From the NCBI RefSeq assembly GCF_019754945.1, contig NZ_JAEUWU010000005.1, positions 1 to 64,000 of the forward strand: a DNA stretch of 64,000 nt. The letters run 5' to 3'. A model generated the notes under the pieces. The model was not told where the DNA came from, ran no database searches, and was given only the letters and a program-made list of their open reading frames with translations. The position numbers and the translations under genes are program-made. Positions 26,874-36,370 of this stretch are shown one piece after another. Origin of the DNA: Corynebacterium pseudokroppenstedtii. Its GTDB lineage: Bacteria; Actinomycetota; Actinomycetes; Mycobacteriales; Mycobacteriaceae. Position 1 is the stretch's first letter; the number at the start of each line of letters is the position of its first letter.

Positions 26874-28192
26874 GCACCCTATCCCAGCAAATCGATTGTG
26901 CGGCAGAGTATTCGGCAGCAAGCCATGCTCTCATGTTGGGAGCCGCTTTTTCCGGAGTGTTGTATCACCCGGTGGTGTCTGGGAACCAATTAAAGATTGA
27001 TGTCATGCGCGCGTCGGGCGTGGAGTGGGATCCCTTGCGGGAAAGTGCCGACACTTTACGGCGCATGATCCCGTATTTCATGGCGGTGCGCAGCAGTGGT
27101 GGACGGGCATCTGATTCTCTTGTCGACGTCGCCGAAGGATTGACTAGCGAGGCGATGGACAAGGTTGGTGAGTGGCTCATTTCTCTTGCCGACGGCCACT
27201 CGGCCACAGCCGAATCCAGTGACGCCTGTGCGGACGCGCTGCAATCCGTGATGGAAGATACCGATTCGGCAATGGAGGACGTTGTTGATTTATTTACGAC
27301 GGTGGTGGAGACGGGATTGCCCTTGATCTTGCCTTTGCCTCCGCCGGCGAAAAAGATCGCTATGCATGCGCTGACGCAGGTGGGGAACGCAGCGGGATTG
27401 CTCCTTTTGAACCAGGTGAAGGCCCGTGATCGTGCGATCGGTGAAGCGTTGGGGACACTATCGACACATTGCTCGGAACAGGTCAGCGTGTGTGGTGCAT
27501 GCCCGGTTGAGCTGCCAAAACCTCTGCAACACTGTGATGCCGTGACATCACGGGGTGGGGATGGTGTGCTGAGTGTTGTGCCGAGGAACGAATCGTCACC
27601 GATAGTGAGTGTTTGTCCTTCACCGAGGACGCCGGTCTCGCCAGGGACATCGATGCCTATGTCCTCGTGTGAGCTGTCCACCGGGCAGGGGGAGTCCGCG
27701 AACCGGTTGCAGCCCGCAAACGAGGAACAGTCTACGGACCAGCGGGATTCCTCGGTTCCGACGCGGCAGCCGGCTTCGAACCCGTCCGCATCGTCGTGCC
27801 AGTCGCCGTCCTCGTCTCAGTGTTCGCCCTCGGCCCAGTCGGAGGCTGAGTCTGTGCAAAAAGTGACGCCGCAGCCGTTGGACGCTTCGTCGTCGGGACG
27901 AACATGTACGCAGATGGCCAGTGGTCTCACCATTGAAAGCACTCAAGGGGCGCCTGACTGGAATCAAAAAACACCAGAGAGTTCTGCCCTTTCGGGTGGG
28001 GAGTCTGGCTCAGCGGAAGGAACGAGAGGTCCTTCCTCTATCCGACTGGACGTCTCGGTGCAGCAGCCACTGGAGGCTGTCGCGGAGGAAGAAACGCACG
28101 TAGGACGGCCAGTGGAACCGGCACCGGGCGCTACAGCAGACGACACAACATCACACTTAGGCATCACTGTAGAGAAAGCAGGGGCATGGTGA
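26870..28192 (+). CDS. Conserved-looking two-part protein, unknown function
   Basis: The protein has 440 residues. The first 190 or so form a helical domain with a hydrophobic segment at about residues 144-178 (LPLILPLPPPAKKIAMHALTQVGNAAGLLLL). The second half is a disordered Ser/Pro/Gln-rich region with scattered cysteines and low complexity. A long N-terminal helical domain with a variable tail is the general plan of polymorphic secreted proteins, but no toxin motif is visible. It is translationally coupled to the gene before (ATGA) and overlaps the gene after by 7 bp. Function is not assigned. Confidence 0.65.
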   Translation: MSTLSQQIDCAAEYSAASHALMLGAAFSGVLYHPVVSGNQLKIDVMRASGVEWDPLRESADTLRRMIPYFMAVRSSGGRASDSLVDVAEGLTSEAMDKVGEWLISLADGHSATAESSDACADALQSVMEDTDSAMEDVVDLFTTVVETGLPLILPLPPPAKKIAMHALTQVGNAAGLLLLNQVKARDRAIGEALGTLSTHCSEQVSVCGACPVELPKPLQHCDAVTSRGGDGVLSVVPRNESSPIVSVCPSPRTPVSPGTSMPMSSCELSTGQGESANRLQPANEEQSTDQRDSSVPTRQPASNPSASSCQSPSSSQCSPSAQSEAESVQKVTPQPLDASSSGRTCTQMASGLTIESTQGAPDWNQKTPESSALSGGESGSAEGTRGPSSIRLDVSVQQPLEAVAEEETHVGRPVEPAPGATADDTTSHLGITVEKAGAW

Positions 28193-28568
28193 GTAATACC
28201 GAGAATTACCGTGCGGCGTATCAGGCCATCGTGGACGCTCATCGGGCAGAAATGGATAAAAACCTCGCGGAGTTTCACCGTCAATACGGTGAACGGGTGA
28301 AGAAACTCGAGGAAATAATTCAGCAGGCCCAGAAGGCGGAAGGGGCCAGAGCAGCACCATCAGCAAAGAAACCACGTTTGCGACCACGCGCAAAGGCCGG
28401 CATCAGGCTCCTGACGGCCACTCGACGTTCGCATTCGGGCATACCACGACCAACGGGGATAGTGCTGACAACTCCCGTGGCTCGCAGGCAACCAATTCTC
28501 GCAGCTCTCATACGCCACGAACACAAGGCACTTCTCGCGGTGGGGGCATTCGGGCAATACGTAGCTGA
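28186..28568 (+). pseudogene. Small charged protein with a probable frameshift
   Basis: The start is ATG 28186, overlapping the previous stop. The first 50 or so codons encode a charged helix (YQAIVDAHRAEMDKNLAEFHRQYGERVKKLEEIIQQAQ). The frame then stays open to 29538, but beyond about 28350 its sequence is Arg/Pro-rich and overlaps the opposite hydrolase gene, so it does not look coding. A shift of -1 near the GGGG run at 28342-28345 gives a natural Ser/Thr/Asn/Gly tail (SKETTFATTRKGRHQAPDG...) that stops at 28568, just before the convergent gene. A one-base deletion or sequencing error is the simplest explanation; the restored product would be about 127 residues. Confidence 0.5.
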
Positions 28569-28650
28569 CATCACCCGTAGCCGATATTGCCCGTGGCTGG
28601 CACAGCGCGTGGCCGCCCCGGCTACCATCGCCCGCCCCCGCGCGCCTCAG

Positions 28651-29598
28651 TTACAGCGCGTCGCGGAGCCGCTCCATCACATCGGCGTTCTCGGGGAGCT
28701 CGTTCGCAATGTCATCGCGATCCCAGAACTCAGTGCCCTTGAGGTCCTCATCAGACAAAACGCCGCTGTACTTCTTGTCGCCTTCCGCCGTCGCGCGGAC
28801 AAAAGCGACGAGCAGTCCGCGGAGTGCGGCACGCTGCGAAAAACCGGGCGAACCCAACCCCAGCACCATATTCTTCACGACCTTTTCCGACATCACCGAC
28901 TGCGACGCCTTATTCACGCGTCGGTAATAGGAATCGCCCTTCCACTTCGCAGCAATGCGGAGGGACTCGTCGCCAATAAGAACAGAATCCTGACCAGGGT
29001 CCAAAACGAGGCCGGGAACCTCAATATTGGAAGCAGCGTCCGACGCCCGCGGAGACGTGCTGCGCGGGAAAACTGCAGCTACACCGGTCAAACCCTTCGG
29101 GCCCGGGGTAGCGGACGCGGTCACCGATCCGGACCCCACCGAGACCGAACGTGCGGACACCTCGGAATCCGACGACGTCGAGGAACCCCACTCACCGGCA
29201 GCGGCAAGAACAGCCGCACTCGCGCCGAAACCATGCCCGGCCAGCACAAGTTTCTCCGGGTGAACGGTGATAGAACCCTGACCCATCTGGACGCCCGAGA
29301 TCACAGACATGCAGGTCATCAGGTCATTAGCGAAGGCGCCGGGGTTCGGCTTGAAACCAGTTTCGGAATCCGGCGCAGCGACGGCAATACCCCAGCTCGC
29401 CAAATGACGAAGAGTGCCGTGATAGGCGGAAATATCGGTCATCCAGTCATGACCGAAGACGACACCGGGGACGTTATTCCCGTCGGCGGGGAGATAAACC
29501 TTGCCGGGAATCCCGACATAATCGAGGTCTCCCACTAAAACCCGGTGTGGGCCACGTTTATCAAGATGAGCTACGAGCGATGAAAGTTTGTCAGCCAC
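28651..29598 (-). CDS. Alpha/beta hydrolase-like protein lacking the usual nucleophile serine
   Basis: The protein has a dienelactone-hydrolase/lipase-like fold. It shows GVVFGHDWMTD (oxyanion region), then WGIAVAAPDSETG, the nucleophile elbow AGHGFGASAA, and a later VPGLVLDPGQD that could carry the acid. The elbow reads G-H-G-F-G where the family has G-x-S-x-G, so the normal Ser is Gly. I choose GTG 29598; an upstream start at 29688 would overlap the glmS promoter. A Ser/Gly-rich insertion follows the elbow. It is divergent from glmS with a 110-bp gap. It may be a non-catalytic binding protein. Confidence 0.7.
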   Translation of the reverse strand: MADKLSSLVAHLDKRGPHRVLVGDLDYVGIPGKVYLPADGNNVPGVVFGHDWMTDISAYHGTLRHLASWGIAVAAPDSETGFKPNPGAFANDLMTCMSVISGVQMGQGSITVHPEKLVLAGHGFGASAAVLAAAGEWGSSTSSDSEVSARSVSVGSGSVTASATPGPKGLTGVAAVFPRSTSPRASDAASNIEVPGLVLDPGQDSVLIGDESLRIAAKWKGDSYYRRVNKASQSVMSEKVVKNMVLGLGSPGFSQRAALRGLLVAFVRATAEGDKKYSGVLSDEDLKGTEFWDRDDIANELPENADVMERLRDAL

Positions 29599-29708
29599 AA
29601 GAAAACAGTAACCGACGGGCGGGGTAAACGTCGAGATGACACCACATATCGACCGGAATGGGGTGGATGAAGCAGCCCATATCGACAAAAATTAGTATCA
29701 TCGTGCCC

Positions 29709-31574
29709 ATGTGTGGAATTGTCGGTTACGTTGGCCGTAAACAGGCCCTCAACATCGCCCTCGCGGCTCTTGAGCGGATGGAATACCGGGGGTATGACTC
29801 CGCAGGGATCGCCGTCCTCGACGGCCAGGGAGCCATCAACATAGAGAAAAAAGCAGGAAAACTGGATAACCTGCGCAACGCTATCGACCACATCGGTACG
29901 GATCACCTCACCGGCACCACAGGAATTGGGCACACCCGCTGGGCAACGCACGGCCGGCCCAACGACGTTAATGCTCACCCGCACCTGTCTTACGACGGCA
30001 AAGTCGCCATCGTCCACAACGGCATCATCGAAAACTTCGCCGCCCTTAGGGAAGAAGTTGAAAACACGGGCATTGAGCTTAAGTCCGAAACCGACTCGGA
30101 AGTCGCAGCCCACCTGGTTGCTTTGGAATACAACCAAGGCCAGAACAAGGGGGATTTCGACGCCTCTGTCCTGGCAGTATTGCGTCGGCTAGAAGGAGCT
30201 TTCAGCCTATTATTCACACACGCTGACTACCCGGATCGCATTATTGCTGCCCGACGGTCTTCGCCGTTGATTATTGGCATCGGCGAGGACGAAATGTTCT
30301 TGGGTTCCGACGTCGCCGCGTTCATTGAGTACACGAACAAGGCGGTGGAGATCGGGCAGGACACTGCGGTGACCATCACGAAAGATGGCTACACCCTCAC
30401 GGACTTCTACGGTAACCAGCAAGAAGGCAAGCCCTTCACCATCGACTGGGATCTGGCGGCCGCGGAAAAGGGCGGCTATGACTCCTTCATGGAGAAGGAG
30501 ATCAATGAGCAGCCGTCCGCTATTCGCGACACTCTCGCGGGACACTTGCAAGATGGGCGGATTGTCCTTGACGAGCAGCGGTTATCCGAGGATGAGCTCC
30601 GTGAAGTGCAGAAAGTGTTCGTTGTTGCTTGTGGGTCTGCGTACCATTCCGGGTTGCTGGCGAAATATGCCATTGAGCACTGGGTTCGTATCCCCGTTGA
30701 GATCGAGGTAGCTAGCGAGTTCCGTTATCGCGACCCCGTGCTTGATTCCCGGACACTGGTGGTTGCGGTATCCCAGTCTGGTGAAACCGCGGACACCTTA
30801 GAGGCCGTCCGCCACGCGAAGATGCAGAATGCGCGGGTGCTGGCCGTGTGCAACACGAACGGCGCGCAAATCCCGCGCGAAGCCGACGCTGTGCTGTACA
30901 CCCACGCCGGCCCCGAGATCGGTGTGGCGTCGACAAAGGCCTTCTTGGCGCAAATCGCGGCGAACTACATTGTGGGCTTGGCCCTGGCACAGGCGCGCGG
31001 TACGAAATACCCCGACGAGGTCACCGCCATCTACCAGGAACTCGAACAGATTCCGGAGAAAATCCAGCAGGTCCTGGACCAGGAGGAACACATCACGAAC
31101 ATTGCCCGAGAGATGGGCGCGATTCGGACGATGCTGTTCCTTGGCCGGCACGTGGGCTTCCCAGTGTCCCTGGAGGGGGCCTTGAAGCTCAAGGAGCTGG
31201 CATATATTCATGCTGAAGGGTTCCCGGCTGGTGAGCTGAAACACGGGCCGATCGCCTTGATTGAAGACGATCTTCCGGTGACGGTGGTGGTCCCGAGCCC
31301 GCGTGGCCGGGCAGTGCTGCACTCCAAGATTGTGTCGAACATTCAGGAAATCCGCGCGCGCGGTGCAAAAACCATCGTTATTGCGGAGGAAGGCGATGAC
31401 GCCGTCAAACCTTTCGCGAATTACCTGATCGAGATTCCGCAGACATCAACACTCCTGCAGCCCCTATTGTCGACGGTTCCTCTGCAGTTCCTCGCAGCCC
31501 AGATCGCCCGCGAGTGCGGAAATGAGGACATCGACAAGCCGCGCAACTTGGCTAAGTCGGTGACTGTCGAATAG
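29709..31574 (+). CDS. glmS: Glutamine-fructose-6-phosphate aminotransferase (isomerizing)
   Basis: GlmS makes glucosamine-6-phosphate from fructose-6-phosphate and glutamine. The start is ATG 29709, giving the mature N-terminal Cys2 nucleophile (MCGIVGYVG) needed for the glutaminase domain. The two SIS sugar-isomerase domains follow, with VFVVACGSAYHSGLLAKY, SQSGETADTLEAV, EIGVASTKAFLAQ and the C-terminal DKPRNLAKSVTVE. The length of 621 residues is normal. No glmS ribozyme-like structure is evident in the short leader. It supplies GlmM, encoded about 3.3 kb upstream. Confidence 0.97.
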   Translation: MCGIVGYVGRKQALNIALAALERMEYRGYDSAGIAVLDGQGAINIEKKAGKLDNLRNAIDHIGTDHLTGTTGIGHTRWATHGRPNDVNAHPHLSYDGKVAIVHNGIIENFAALREEVENTGIELKSETDSEVAAHLVALEYNQGQNKGDFDASVLAVLRRLEGAFSLLFTHADYPDRIIAARRSSPLIIGIGEDEMFLGSDVAAFIEYTNKAVEIGQDTAVTITKDGYTLTDFYGNQQEGKPFTIDWDLAAAEKGGYDSFMEKEINEQPSAIRDTLAGHLQDGRIVLDEQRLSEDELREVQKVFVVACGSAYHSGLLAKYAIEHWVRIPVEIEVASEFRYRDPVLDSRTLVVAVSQSGETADTLEAVRHAKMQNARVLAVCNTNGAQIPREADAVLYTHAGPEIGVASTKAFLAQIAANYIVGLALAQARGTKYPDEVTAIYQELEQIPEKIQQVLDQEEHITNIAREMGAIRTMLFLGRHVGFPVSLEGALKLKELAYIHAEGFPAGELKHGPIALIEDDLPVTVVVPSPRGRAVLHSKIVSNIQEIRARGAKTIVIAEEGDDAVKPFANYLIEIPQTSTLLQPLLSTVPLQFLAAQIARECGNEDIDKPRNLAKSVTVE

Positions 31575-31672
31575 GCACGTGAGCACGGTATTCGGAGTAC
31601 GGTGGACGACGTTGACGATTGATTGATTCGCCGTTGGTCCACCGGCTGTGTAAGCCGTATAAGGAGTGCATC

Positions 31673-33553
31673 GTGTTCCACCCCCTTCTCCCCGTCGAAG
31701 CAATTCGAGCTGCGGAGGAGGGGGTGATTGCGTCCGATTCGTTCCCCGACGAAACGATGCAGAAAGCGGCCACGGCAGTCGCAGATACCGTGCAGTGGCT
31801 CTCGACCGTGCCGGGAGTGCCCGGTAATGATCGGGCAGCGAGCGCGGGTGACAATGGCGTGCATGGACTCCCCGGTCTGCCCCAGGAGAAACCTTCTTCC
31901 CCAGTTGTGATCATTGTCGCTGGTAGCGGCGGTAATGGGGGTGACGCACTTTACGCCGGAGCCGTGCTCGTCCAGCGCGGGTGGCACGCGGTGGCCGTGT
32001 GCGTGGGGTCCTCCGTTCATGAGCGGGCGCGCCGGGCGTTTGAGAAGTCGGGCGGGATCGTCGTCGGAAAGGACGGGGAGACCGAGGAGGCTGACCTGAG
32101 TCCTGACGACTTGGCGCAGTACCGTGCCCGTTTTTCGTCGTGTTTTCTTATCGACGGGGTGACCGGAATTGGTGGCCATGGGCCTCTTCGCGACGAGCCG
32201 GCGACCTGGATCGCTGCGGTCGCGGACGCGGGGATTCCGGTGGTAGCAGTGGATATTCCGTCTGGGATTGATGCGGATACCGGGATTGCCCACACCCCGC
32301 ATGTGGTGGCTGCAGCGACCGTGACCTTTGGTGCTTTTCGACGTGCCCATGCCATGAATTCCGATTGCGGTGTTGTTCTTCAGGCGGATTGTGGATTGCG
32401 CGATGCCTGCCGCAGCGAGTGTGAGAAGCGCGAGGCGGATGGTGAGACGATTGCCTCTGGTGTGAGGGCGGTGACGCCGCCGGATATTCGGCAGATCGCT
32501 TTGCCCGATGGGATAGTGACGCTGGCGCCTGATAAGTCTAAGGTTCGCGGGATGTCGTCGGCGGCGTGGCCGGCGATGGCGTTGGAACCCGGCGCGCATG
32601 ATGACAAGTACACCGGCGGGGTAGTGGGTGTTCGGGCCGGATCCCCCGAGTACCCGGGCGCTGCTGTGTTGTGCACGACGGCTGCGGTTCGCGCAACGAG
32701 CGCGATGGTTCGGTTTGCTGGCAAGAGTAGTGATGCGGTCGTCGCTGCCCATCCCGAGATCGTTGCCGCTGACGATATCGCCTCGTCAGGGCGGGTTCAG
32801 GCGTGGGTCGTTGGCCCCGGCGGTGGCGTCGAGAGAAATTATGATGACCTCCACGACCTTCTGTGTGGCTCAGAGGGCTCAGCGGCTTCAAAGAAGTGCC
32901 CCATTCTTATCGACGCCGACGGGTTGACGGCTCTGTGCCAATGGGACGGAAACGACTCGGGGTCCGAAGCGTTTCCGCTGATTCGCGCGGTAAAAAACTA
33001 CGATGGTGCCGTTATTTTGACTCCGCACCAGGGTGAATTCCGACGTGTCGTCAAGGCTGTCCTGGCGGAGCCGTCGGTGGAGCTTTCGTCTGAGGAACGC
33101 GAGGCCTTGACGGACGTTCCTAACCCAGATAGCGACTATCCGCGTATACCCGCGGTATCGGCGGTCGCTAGAGCATTGCATTGCGTGGTGTTGCTTAAAG
33201 GGCGATCCACGGTGGTTGCGGCTCCGTCGGACTCATCGTCTGACACACCGGCGGATGCGTCGTCGCAGGTAAAAGTGTGTGTTGTTGATGCCGGATGTTC
33301 GTGGGCGGCTACCCCGGGATCTGGTGATGTGTTGTCGGGCCTAGCTGGGGCTTTGGTTGCAGAGAGCGTCGGCCACGCCGGTCTCGATGCCGAGTTACCT
33401 TTGTCCGCCCTCATGGAGACCGTCGTCCGAGCTGCGGTCATTCATGCGTCGGCGGCTAATATCGCAGCAGAGACTGAAGATGGATATGCGCCGACGTCGG
33501 CGTCGGTCATTGCGGAGGCCATTCCCCGGGCACGCGCCCGCCTTCAGATGTAG
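31673..33553 (+). CDS. nnr: Bifunctional NAD(P)H-hydrate repair enzyme
   Basis: Nnr repairs damaged NAD(P)HX: the N-terminal epimerase and the C-terminal ADP-dependent dehydratase are fused. The epimerase part has IIVAGSGGNGGDALYAGAVL and VDIPSGIDADTG. The dehydratase part has the nucleotide-binding GPGGGVERN, LIDADGLTAL, TPHQGEFRR and GSGDVLSGLAGAL. I choose GTG 31673, with AAGGAG six nt before it, giving 626 residues; this is long for the family because of acidic linkers. It lies between glmS and alr, the order common in actinobacteria. Confidence 0.93.
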   Translation: MFHPLLPVEAIRAAEEGVIASDSFPDETMQKAATAVADTVQWLSTVPGVPGNDRAASAGDNGVHGLPGLPQEKPSSPVVIIVAGSGGNGGDALYAGAVLVQRGWHAVAVCVGSSVHERARRAFEKSGGIVVGKDGETEEADLSPDDLAQYRARFSSCFLIDGVTGIGGHGPLRDEPATWIAAVADAGIPVVAVDIPSGIDADTGIAHTPHVVAAATVTFGAFRRAHAMNSDCGVVLQADCGLRDACRSECEKREADGETIASGVRAVTPPDIRQIALPDGIVTLAPDKSKVRGMSSAAWPAMALEPGAHDDKYTGGVVGVRAGSPEYPGAAVLCTTAAVRATSAMVRFAGKSSDAVVAAHPEIVAADDIASSGRVQAWVVGPGGGVERNYDDLHDLLCGSEGSAASKKCPILIDADGLTALCQWDGNDSGSEAFPLIRAVKNYDGAVILTPHQGEFRRVVKAVLAEPSVELSSEEREALTDVPNPDSDYPRIPAVSAVARALHCVVLLKGRSTVVAAPSDSSSDTPADASSQVKVCVVDAGCSWAATPGSGDVLSGLAGALVAESVGHAGLDAELPLSALMETVVRAAVIHASAANIAAETEDGYAPTSASVIAEAIPRARARLQM

Positions 33554-33630
33554 GCTGCTCAAACCCCGTTTCCGCTGGTTATAGGCTGCTTCGAGAATCT
33601 CCGTCGGTTGTGTCCTAGGCGGGTGGCACA

Positions 33631-35478
33631 ATGATGTCTATGCCCATCCAGTCTTCATCCCACGCTGCATCTGGTGACCATCTCTCCGCGGACAGTAGCG
33701 ACGTGGCCCTGCCCGGTCTTTTGACCATGACTATCGACCGCGACGCCTTGGCGCACAATGCGCAGGTCGTGGCACGAAACGCGCAATTGGCGAACCCGGA
33801 TCACCCAGCGGAGTTGATGGCTGTGGTGAAAGCGAATGGGTACAACCACGGGGCTGTGGAAGCCGCGAGGGTATTCTTGGCCAATGGTGCCACTCAGCTG
33901 GGTGTCGCGACGATTACCGAGGCGGTGGAGCTTCGTCGGGCCGGGATTTCAGCACCCATTCTGGCCTGGATCTGGAACGCCGACGACCACGTCTCTGTCA
34001 AAGCAGCCCTGGATTACGGGATCGACCTGGGCGTTCCGACGCTGGCGCACATCAGGGCCATTGTCGACGAAGCGACTAAGCGCAAGCGCTTCCAAGAGGA
34101 CTGGGAGTTTGTCCCTCCTCGTGTGACGGTGATGGTGGATTCGGGCCTGAGCCGTTCGGGGATCTCTCCCGATCAATGGGATGACGCGCTGAAGGAACTG
34201 AGCGCAGCAAGTAGTGATTCCATCATCGACGTCACCGGCGCATTTACCCACCTGGCCAGTGCGGATGCCGCGGATAACCCGTCGAATAATCGGCAAAAGG
34301 CTCAGTTCGACGCCGCGATTGAAGAGCTGCAGGCGGCCGGAATTCCCGTTCGCATTAACCACATGTGTAATTCACCAGCCTCGGTGACCAGGCCGGACAT
34401 GTTTTACCAGATGGTGCGCCCGGGTGTTGCGTTGTACGGAATGGATCCGTTGGAGGAGCCGGCGGATCGTACGTCGTCCACCGGTTTTTCGCTTACCTCG
34501 CAGCTCAAGCCGGCGATGACGTTATCTGCGCCGATCGTCGCCAAGCGGTTGGTCAAGGCTGGGGAATCGGTGAGTTATGGCGGGACGTGGACAGCGGATG
34601 TCGACACAGTGACTGGCGTTGTTCCCGCTGGTTATGCGGACGGAATTCCACGGGCGCTGTCCGGCCGTATGGAGGTCGCGATCAACGGCCGTCGATATCC
34701 GCAAATCGGACGCGTCTGCATGGATCAGATTGTTGTGGCCTTGGGCCCGGCGGGCTCAGAGCAGGCCAGCGCAGTTCACCAGGGCGATGAGGCAATTATT
34801 TTTGGTCCACCCGGCGAGTGCATCGGCTCGAATGGCAAGCCTGCCTCATTGCCGACGGCCACGGAATTGGCCGAAACCCTCGGCACCATTCATTACGAGA
34901 TCCTGACCAGTCCGCATACGCGCGTCCATCGACGGTATGTTGGCCGCGGTCTTGTCGACGGTCGTGTTCGCGTCCGTAATGCGGAGGCGACGCAAACTCT
35001 GGCCGAATCGATTGCTCACGCTTTGCGGCCGGGCGACGTCGTCGTGTTGGACGGGCCACTGGGTGCGGGGAAAACCACGTTTACGCAGGGGCTAGCCAGA
35101 GGTTTGCATGTGTCGGGTCGGGTAACGTCGCCGACGTTTACCATCGCCCGCGAACATCCCGGCCCGGTGCCGCTCATCCACGTTGATGCGTATCGCTTGC
35201 TGGGTGATACCACGACGGATCCGATCGGTGCCCTCGATTCGCTGGATTTGGATACGCGCATTCCGGACAGCATCGTCGTGGCGGAATGGGCGGCCGATAT
35301 GGCCGATGCACTGGAGCAGGATTATCTGTTGATCCGCCTTGAGCGCGCGACGGGTGGCAGCGAGAAGTCCGATGGCAACGACGCCTCTGCTGGGGGCGAC
35401 CCGTCCACGTCAGCAGATCCCGTCGATTTCGATGAGGACGAACCACGAGTCATTTCGTGGACGTGGGTCCGGCGGTAA
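33631..35478 (+). CDS. alr: Alanine racemase - TsaE fusion protein
   Basis: One 615-residue frame joins two enzymes normally encoded separately. Residues about 28-430 are alanine racemase: the PLP lysine K67 in AVVKANGYNHG, catalytic Tyr near 315 in ESVSYGGTW, and RPGVALYG. Residues about 445-615 are TsaE, the ATPase of the t6A tRNA-modification complex, with P-loop GPLGAGKTTFTQGL, SPTFTIAREH and HVDAYRL. No stop or ribosome-binding site separates them, and the linker RNAEATQTLAESIAHAL reads smoothly. tsaB, rimI and tsaD follow, so the fusion bridges D-Ala supply and the t6A genes. Post-translational separation is possible but not seen. Confidence 0.9.
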   Translation: MMSMPIQSSSHAASGDHLSADSSDVALPGLLTMTIDRDALAHNAQVVARNAQLANPDHPAELMAVVKANGYNHGAVEAARVFLANGATQLGVATITEAVELRRAGISAPILAWIWNADDHVSVKAALDYGIDLGVPTLAHIRAIVDEATKRKRFQEDWEFVPPRVTVMVDSGLSRSGISPDQWDDALKELSAASSDSIIDVTGAFTHLASADAADNPSNNRQKAQFDAAIEELQAAGIPVRINHMCNSPASVTRPDMFYQMVRPGVALYGMDPLEEPADRTSSTGFSLTSQLKPAMTLSAPIVAKRLVKAGESVSYGGTWTADVDTVTGVVPAGYADGIPRALSGRMEVAINGRRYPQIGRVCMDQIVVALGPAGSEQASAVHQGDEAIIFGPPGECIGSNGKPASLPTATELAETLGTIHYEILTSPHTRVHRRYVGRGLVDGRVRVRNAEATQTLAESIAHALRPGDVVVLDGPLGAGKTTFTQGLARGLHVSGRVTSPTFTIAREHPGPVPLIHVDAYRLLGDTTTDPIGALDSLDLDTRIPDSIVVAEWAADMADALEQDYLLIRLERATGGSEKSDGNDASAGGDPSTSADPVDFDEDEPRVISWTWVRR

Positions 35479-35488
35479 TCTATCCATC

Positions 35489-36370
35489 ATGCTCGTGCTG
35501 GTTATTGATACTGCGACACCCTATGTCACCGCTGGGCTTGTCGACGTCACCTCGCGGGACGTGATCCGCGCGCGGTCTTACAGGAGCGTTCGGGATTCCC
35601 GCGCGCACAATGAAGTGTTGACGCCCTTCATTATGGAGTGCTGCGACGAAGTTGGGGTCATTCCGAGCGACCTCGACGCCGTTGTTGTGGGTGTGGGGCC
35701 CGGGCCGTTCACGGGTTTGCGAGTCGGTATGGCGACTGCTGCGGCGTTTGGGGACGCGTTGGACATTCCCGTCATCGGTGTGTGCTCGCTCGATGGGCTG
35801 GCATGGAATGCCGTTGCGGACGCCACGCAGCATGAGGGTGAGACGATTATCGTTGCGACGGATGCTCGCCGTCGAGAGGTGTATTGGGCTACGTACCGCA
35901 TATCCGACGGGCACCCCGTGCGCGTCACGGAACCTGAGGTCACGCGCCCAACGGATGTCGATGTGTCCGAAGCTGCGGACGTTCCTGCACCGCAGCCGAG
36001 GCTCGCGGTGGTGTCTGATTCCGTGGCCGACGCTCTCCTGTCCAGCGTGACCAGCGTTAACCAGTCGGTGGACGCGCAACCGGACATCGTGAACTTCGTT
36101 CGCGCAGCCCTTGACCACCCCATGAATCTCGACCGCGCGAATCTCGACCGCGCGAAGAACGTCGACGATTCTGCCGACTCCGAATCCGGCAGCGACCACA
36201 ACGTGCTCTTCCCGCAACAGCCAGATCTCCAACCCCTCCGCCCTCTTTACTTACGACGGCCCGACGCCGTGCCACCGAAAGCAAAGCCGGTGAGTCCCGC
36301 TATCAGCGAGGAAGCGATTACTCGCGCGCGTCAACTTCGCGAACAGATGACGGCGGACCGCGATGAGTGA
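35489..36370 (+). CDS. tsaB: tRNA threonylcarbamoyladenosine protein TsaB
   Basis: TsaB is the non-catalytic scaffold partner of TsaD in t6A modification of ANN-decoding tRNAs. The start is ATG 35489 (MLVLVIDTATPYVTAGLVD), 10 bp after the alr-tsaE stop. The ASKHA-fold N-terminal half carries HNEVLTPFI and GVGPGPFTGLRVGMATA. The 293-residue length includes a variable acidic C-terminal half with a short near-repeat (NLDRANLDRAKNVDD). The stop overlaps the start of rimI by 8 bp. Confidence 0.93.
   Translation: MLVLVIDTATPYVTAGLVDVTSRDVIRARSYRSVRDSRAHNEVLTPFIMECCDEVGVIPSDLDAVVVGVGPGPFTGLRVGMATAAAFGDALDIPVIGVCSLDGLAWNAVADATQHEGETIIVATDARRREVYWATYRISDGHPVRVTEPEVTRPTDVDVSEAADVPAPQPRLAVVSDSVADALLSSVTSVNQSVDAQPDIVNFVRAALDHPMNLDRANLDRAKNVDDSADSESGSDHNVLFPQQPDLQPLRPLYLRRPDAVPPKAKPVSPAISEEAITRARQLREQMTADRDE

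Noticed and set aside
28186..29538. A 450-codon plus-strand frame continuing from the small charged protein
   Set aside because: Beyond about 28350 the translation becomes Arg/Pro/His-rich and lies antisense to the alpha/beta hydrolase gene; a frameshift with a stop at 28568 explains it better.
31421..32752. A 443-codon minus-strand frame opposite nnr and the glmS end
   Set aside because: Arg/His/Pro-rich, spans two real genes, and matches no family.
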